Of a stretch of DNA of 16,757 nt, positions 13,149 to 16,757 are shown one piece after another. Source of the DNA: Kiritimatiellia bacterium (GTDB taxonomy: Bacteria > Verrucomicrobiota > Kiritimatiellia > RFP12 > UBA1067); assembly GCA_017405115.1 (NCBI GenBank), contig JAFRBA010000093.1, positions 1 through 16,757 on the forward strand. Direction: 5' to 3'. The notes under the pieces are model-generated. The model saw only the letters and a program-made list of their open reading frames with translations, ran no database searches and was not told where the DNA came from. Within the stretch, counting starts at the first letter, position 1, and the number at the start of each line of letters is the position of its first letter. A program made the translations under genes and the position numbers.

Positions 13149-15548
13149 TCAGATGTCCACCTCGACTTCGACGGACGGCTCCTTCCTCGGAACAGACGGC
13201 GACGGGGGCTCCTCCCCGCGTGCAGTGTCCTTCAGCAGCTCGGCCGTCTCGACGAGGCGGATGAACTCCGCGCGGTAGCCCTCCTCGTCCGAGCCTTTCG
13301 CCGCGCGCGCCCTCTCGATGACGTCCTTGTACGACGCGTCGCCCTTGAACTTCGAGCCCTCGAGCAGCAGAGCGAACTCCGCGACGGCCGACGCGAACCG
13401 GAAGTCCACGCTTGCCTCGGGGCGCGTGATGTCCGCCGCGCGCCACGCGATCTCCTTCAGCTTGCTCTCGTCGCCGTCGGGCACCTTCCAGCGCATTTTC
13501 ACCGTGAACAGCTCCGCGCTCTCGACGGTTGTCGACTTCTGGTACTTGAGCGGGTCGACGGTTCCGGCGGCGGGCTTCTCGGCATCGGCGGGCACGATCT
13601 CGTAGAACGCCGTCATCGTGTGGCCGCTCCCGATCTCGCCGGCGTCCTTCTTGTCGTCGTTGAAGTCCTTCGCCTTCAAGAGCCTGTTCTCGTAGCCGAG
13701 GAGCCGGTATCCGGAGACCTGCGCGGGGTTGAACTCGATCTGAACCTTCACGTCCTTCGCGACGGTGAAGAGCGTCCCGCCGAACTCGCTGACCATCACC
13801 TTCTTGGCCTCCAGCACAGAGTCGAGGTATGCGTAGTTGCCGTTGCCCGCGTTTGCGAGCTTCTTCATCTTGGCGTCCTGGTAGTTGCCGTACCCTACAC
13901 CGACGACGGAGAGGAAGATTCCGCTTGAGCGCTTAGACGAGATGAAGTCCTCGAGCTCCTTCGGCGAGGAGATGCCGACGTTGAAGTCGCCGTCCGTCAC
14001 GAGGATCACGCGGTTGTTCGCCTTCTTGTCGAAGTTGCGCGCCGCCTCCTCGTATGCAAGCTGTATGCCGCCGCTTCCGTATGTGCACCCGCCCGCGCGG
14101 AGGGAGTCTATTGCGCCGAGTATCTTCGCCTTCTGGCTGCCGGGCGTCGAGCCGAGAAGAACGTCCGTGCCGTCGGCGTACGTCACGATGGATACGTGGT
14201 CCTCGTCGCGCAACTTCGTGACGAGCATCTTGAGCCCGCTCTTGAGAAGCTCCATGCCGTTGTTGCCGTTCATCGAGCCCGAGCGGTCCACGAGGAACGT
14301 GAGGTTGCACGGCGGGAGCGCATTCCCTTCAAGCTTCTTCGCCTGCACGCCGAGCCTGAGCAGCTTATGCTCCTTGTTCCACGGACACTCCGCAAGCTCG
14401 CAGTTGACGGCTATCGGATCGTTGCCCTGCGGCTGCAGATAGTTGTACCGGAAGTAGTTGACGTACTCCTCCAGCCTCACCGAGTTCCTGGGAGGCAGCC
14501 GCTTCTGGTCCGTCAGGTATCGGCGCATCAGCGTGTAGCTAGATGTGTCGACGTCGAGCGAGAACGTCGAAAGCGGCTCGCTCCTCGGGTCCAGGAACTC
14601 GTTCTCGCGATACTCCGCATAGCGCTCTGTGCCGCAGCCGTCAGACATCGGGGGCTCGTAGGCAGGGGCTCTCATCGCCCGTTCTCCAGACCGAACGCAA
14701 CCGCACATGGACCTCATTGTTACCGGTGACTTGATCACCACGACACTTTCACAGCACGCTTTTTCCCTGGCCTCCCGTGGTGCCGGACACGAAGCCGCCA
14801 CAGGAGACTGCGTGTCGACCTGCGGCTCCGCCGCGGGCTCTTCGCATTCCACCACGGCCTCCTCCAGCATCTCGCCTTGATAGCTCTGCGCTCGCACCTC
14901 AGCGTCGCCCTCCTTTACACGGCGGATATTCTCAAGTCGCAGCGCCTCATGCGACTTCAGCTGCTCCTGATACAGCATCCATGTCGCGCCGAGGCAAATC
15001 ATCAGCATCGCGGCGATGCTCCATCCTCCGTAGCGCCGCCAGATCCCCGCCGACCTCTTCGGCTTGCCTTCCACAAGCGGAACGAAGTTGCCGCCCGAGA
15101 CGAGAAACGCCTTTTCGTATTTCGCAACCACGCCCCCGCCCGCGGCGATGAGTCCTGGAACGACAACCGCCATGCGCGCTTTCACGTCCGCAAGGTCGGC
15201 CTCCGAGACGGAATCGACGCGCCAGCTGCGCTCTACGAACCTCCTCGAGGCCACGCACGAGTTCCAGAGCTGGAGCACCCTTTCGCCGACGAGCATCTCG
15301 CGCGGCGACGCGGGCACGGTAAAGGGAGAGACGGGCACGATCTGCCAGCCCGACAATCCGCGTTCTTCAACTATCAGCGCAACGAACGGACGCTTCATGT
15401 CGGCGAAGATGCGATACTCGCCGACCTTCACATCACTGTCGAACTCGCCTTTCGCCGCGCTCTTGGCGTCATCCGCGACAAACGCCCCCTGCGCCGCGCC
15501 CTGCCTGTAAAGCGCCCATTCTCTCTCGAATACTTCCTTCGCGTTCAT
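13149..15548 (-). CDS. Membrane-anchored von Willebrand factor A protein with cytoplasmic N-terminal domain (YfbK-like)
   Basis: The protein has 799 residues. Residues 1-170 are soluble, with a distinctive core (RPFVALIVEE at 53-62, IVPVSPFTVPASPREM at 70-85, RVLQLWNSC at 90-98). One membrane helix follows at ~175-193 (GWSIAAMLMICLGATWMLY). After it comes a linker with seven Cys (235-305), then the YfbK-type N-domain (NEFLDPRSEPLSTFSLDVDT, 316-335). The vWA domain (~413-600) has the MIDAS motif DRSGSMN (421-427), GGCTYGSGG (486-494) and VTDGDFN (517-523). A C-terminal domain (~600-770) resembles DUF3520. MIDAS sites bind Mg2+ and a partner protein. The start overlaps the sigma-like gene by ATGA with GGGAGG upstream. 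The topology would place the N-terminus inside and vWA in the periplasm. It may sense surface ligands and control the sigma-like protein; this is inferred from gene order. Confidence 0.88.
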   Translation of the reverse strand: MNAKEVFEREWALYRQGAAQGAFVADDAKSAAKGEFDSDVKVGEYRIFADMKRPFVALIVEERGLSGWQIVPVSPFTVPASPREMLVGERVLQLWNSCVASRRFVERSWRVDSVSEADLADVKARMAVVVPGLIAAGGGVVAKYEKAFLVSGGNFVPLVEGKPKRSAGIWRRYGGWSIAAMLMICLGATWMLYQEQLKSHEALRLENIRRVKEGDAEVRAQSYQGEMLEEAVVECEEPAAEPQVDTQSPVAASCPAPREAREKACCESVVVIKSPVTMRSMCGCVRSGERAMRAPAYEPPMSDGCGTERYAEYRENEFLDPRSEPLSTFSLDVDTSSYTLMRRYLTDQKRLPPRNSVRLEEYVNYFRYNYLQPQGNDPIAVNCELAECPWNKEHKLLRLGVQAKKLEGNALPPCNLTFLVDRSGSMNGNNGMELLKSGLKMLVTKLRDEDHVSIVTYADGTDVLLGSTPGSQKAKILGAIDSLRAGGCTYGSGGIQLAYEEAARNFDKKANNRVILVTDGDFNVGISSPKELEDFISSKRSSGIFLSVVGVGYGNYQDAKMKKLANAGNGNYAYLDSVLEAKKVMVSEFGGTLFTVAKDVKVQIEFNPAQVSGYRLLGYENRLLKAKDFNDDKKDAGEIGSGHTMTAFYEIVPADAEKPAAGTVDPLKYQKSTTVESAELFTVKMRWKVPDGDESKLKEIAWRAADITRPEASVDFRFASAVAEFALLLEGSKFKGDASYKDVIERARAAKGSDEEGYRAEFIRLVETAELLKDTARGEEPPSPSVPRKEPSVEVEVDI

Positions 15549-16369
15549 TCCGCACCTCCCAGCTTCGCGCGGAATTCTTCGCCAAGGGCGGCCTCGCAGG
15601 CCTCTAGCAGGATGCGCGCGAAGAGCGGACTTGCCGCGTCCTCGTCGTTCTTGAGCTCCCGCCTCAAAGCCTCCATCGCCTTCTCCCTCAGCGCATAAGC
15701 GCGCGACTTCGCCGTTTGCAGCACTTCGAGGACTGCCGTCGCCGTGATCGGTATGTCCTGTGCCGTCGCATAGTAAAGGAGCGCGACGGACTGTTTTTCC
15801 GCTTTTATTTTTTTGGCGACAGTTTCAAGCAACGCGGAAACCTTGCCCTTCAGGGGCTCGACGTCGAGAAACTCGGCAGGATCGGCCGCGTCGGCGCGCT
15901 CGAGCTCCGCGACGTCCTCTGCTCCGGCGCTCTCCCAGACGAGCCTGCGGCGCCCGTCTTCGTCTCGCAGGGAGCGAGGCTTCCATCCCTTCAGGGTGGC
16001 GATCCAGTCTATCGCGATGTCGTGGATGCGTCCCGAAAGCGCACCGAAGAGGGTCCCGCACACGAAATCAACCATGCGCAGTCCCTCGACCTTTATCCTA
16101 TGGGCGAAGTACAGCTTGAGGGGCTTTCTTGCGTCGCGCGAGCCCTTCAGCCTGAAATACGAGTCGAACGCCGCGACCGGGTCGTCTCCGCAGGCGTCGT
16201 CCCTGGAAAGGCCATATCGCGAGAGCTGCGCGAACATCGCGGATTTGACCTGTGCGCGCAGGCGCGGGCCCGCCTTGTCGCCGCAGCGTTCGACCGCGCA
16301 CATGGCGAACCACTCCCTCCACGCCGCGTCGCCGGCGTAGCTGCCGTTCAGGCTGTAGTCATCGTTCAT
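15545..16369 (-). CDS. Divergent sigma-70-like/HTH regulatory protein
   Basis: The protein has 274 residues. The C-terminal part (~185-250) resembles sigma region 4: SVALLYYATAQDIPITATAV, then LEVLQTAKSRAYALREKAME, with the spacing of a helix-turn-helix that ends in an arginine-rich recognition helix. The N-terminal two-thirds (PVAAFDSYFRLKGS, PLKLYFAHRIKVEGLRMVDF, GRIHDIAIDWI) is consistent with a divergent sigma region 2, but the match is weak by eye. The start at 16369 has GGGAGGAA 6 nt upstream; the frame extends to 16420 without a ribosome-binding site. It is coupled by ATGA overlap to the membrane vWA gene, the arrangement usual for a sigma factor and its membrane regulator. It could alternatively be a non-sigma DNA-binding protein. 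Confidence 0.6.
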   Translation of the reverse strand: MNDDYSLNGSYAGDAAWREWFAMCAVERCGDKAGPRLRAQVKSAMFAQLSRYGLSRDDACGDDPVAAFDSYFRLKGSRDARKPLKLYFAHRIKVEGLRMVDFVCGTLFGALSGRIHDIAIDWIATLKGWKPRSLRDEDGRRRLVWESAGAEDVAELERADAADPAEFLDVEPLKGKVSALLETVAKKIKAEKQSVALLYYATAQDIPITATAVLEVLQTAKSRAYALREKAMEALRRELKNDEDAASPLFARILLEACEAALGEEFRAKLGGAE

Positions 16370-16457
16370 TGCTTCCTCCCGTATGGCAAAGGAACCGACA
16401 TGCCGGCTTTTCCGCAACAATCTTCTTCAATGTGCAGCACTTCTCCATGCACGGCGT

Positions 16458-16466
16458 ATTATAACA
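16458..16466 (-). promoter_or_regulatory. Extended -10 promoter of the sigma-like/vWA operon
   Basis: TGTTATAAT on the minus strand (TATAAT at 16458-16463), with no good -35 box. A perfect 10-bp palindrome CGCCATGGCG (16474-16483) occupies the spacer/-35 area and could be an operator. The leader to the ATG at 16369 would be about 80 nt and shows only a small hairpin (CCG-GCATGT-CGG). Confidence 0.55.
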
Positions 16467-16507
16467 TTACTTGCGCCATGGCGTCTCCGCGTAGTGTCGC
16501 ATCGGCG

Positions 16508-16693
16508 TCAGTCGGCACCGCTGGGGACACACCCCTTCTTGCCAGGGACACACCCATTCTTGCCATTATCCCTTACTTCTTCCATTCCTTCCTTGCATCG
16601 GGGACAGCCCCCCTTGCGCACTATCTTGCTACCTTGTCTTCCTTCGCATCTATCCGGGGACAGTCCCCCCTTGCACATCTTGATGTCATGCAT
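16508..16693 (-). CDS. Doubtful small cysteine-rich ORF reading through the GGGGAC repeats
   Basis: The frame encodes 61 residues starting MHDIKMCKGGL. GGGAGG lies exactly 7 nt before the ATG, a very good ribosome-binding site. The peptide has six Cys in a repeated K-x-G-(C/L)-x-P pattern, with CPRC in the middle, because all four DNA repeats in this stretch fall in the same reading frame. It matches no family I know. It may simply be repeat DNA that happens to be open, so coding status is uncertain. Confidence 0.25.
   Translation of the reverse strand: MHDIKMCKGGLSPDRCEGRQGSKIVRKGGCPRCKEGMEEVRDNGKNGCVPGKKGCVPSGAD
16523..16676. repeat. Four GGGGAC-type short palindromic repeats in two pairs (REP-like)
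   Basis: On the plus strand, two adjacent 21-nt direct repeats (16523-16543 and 16544-16564) differ at two bases; both contain GGGACACACCC followed by TTCTTGCC. Two further copies, GGGGACAGCCCCC (16600-16612) and GGGGACAGTCCCC (16656-16668), are each followed by CTTGC and lie 56 nt apart. The last is a perfect palindrome around a central A. Such GC-rich palindromes in pairs resemble REP/BIME elements moved by REP-associated tyrosine transposases; no transposase is in the window. Confidence 0.7.
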
Positions 16694-16723
16694 ATAGAAA
16701 CCTCCCATGACATTTGCACATGC

Positions 16724-16757
16724 TCACGCCGCCGCGTCCAGCATCGCGGCCAGCCTC
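16724..16757 (-). CDS. Possible C-terminal end of an upstream gene (partial)
   Basis: On the minus strand the last bases of the window encode RLAAMLDAAA followed by TGA. The helix-like, GC-rich codon use fits the end of a real gene entering from the right, but with ten residues this cannot be confirmed. Confidence 0.3.
   Translation of the reverse strand, partial: RLAAMLDAAA

Noticed and set aside
16523..16676. Repeats at the right end as a CRISPR array
   Set aside because: Repeats are short (13-21 nt), imperfect, unevenly spaced (0, ~36 and ~43 nt apart) and palindromic; REP-like elements fit better.

Overview
The window is GC-rich bacterial DNA. It is tightly packed, mostly on the minus strand, and shows short Shine-Dalgarno sites, many 4-nt ATGA gene overlaps and recurrent TGGTATAAT promoter boxes. 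The gene content is a secreted sugar-active operon, an FGE/SUMF1-like secreted protein, Tat- and lipoprotein-exported sugar enzymes, a TonB-dependent receptor and a von Willebrand A protein beside a sigma-like gene. This points to a Gram-negative anaerobe of the Verrucomicrobiota/Kiritimatiellota type. That placement is inferred from gene style; there is no rRNA or marker gene here to prove it.

Region 1 (1-6358, minus) reads as one five-gene operon. It starts with a GntR-type regulator with a LacI-like sensor domain, transcribed from a strong promoter that appears to give a leaderless GTG start. A secreted TIM-barrel glycosidase-like protein follows, overlapping by ATGA a secreted double beta-helix (pectate-lyase superfamily) protein. 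Then come a secreted protein of unknown function and an FGE/SUMF1-like secreted protein cut by the window edge. Together they look like a sugar-sensing regulator driving an extracytoplasmic glycan-processing set.

Region 2 (6429-8255, plus) is a divergent three-gene operon: two small multi-helix membrane proteins of unknown function coupled to LarC, the nickel-insertion enzyme of nickel-pincer-nucleotide cofactor synthesis, here with a histidine-rich insert. Converging on it is a TonB-dependent receptor (8266-10233, minus). Its 5' leader carries a compact cobalamin riboswitch, so the receptor is most likely a BtuB-like corrinoid importer. The membrane-protein/LarC unit is the best candidate for an undescribed system.

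Region 3 (10387-13111, minus) is a three-gene operon: an exported lipoprotein sugar isomerase/epimerase-like TIM barrel, a Tat-exported Gfo/Idh/MocA oxidoreductase and a small lipoprotein. A periplasmic sugar-oxidation route, perhaps through 3-keto sugars, is a reasonable inference. The promoter again lies so close to the start codon that the mRNA is probably leaderless.

Region 4 (13149-16466, minus) pairs a sigma-factor-like cytoplasmic protein with a membrane-anchored vWA protein that has a cytoplasmic N-terminal domain. This looks like a sigma/transmembrane-regulator couple. The last ~390 bases hold its promoter and leader, four GGGGAC-type repeats in two pairs (REP-like), a doubtful cysteine-rich small ORF that reads through all four, and possibly the last codons of another minus-strand gene.
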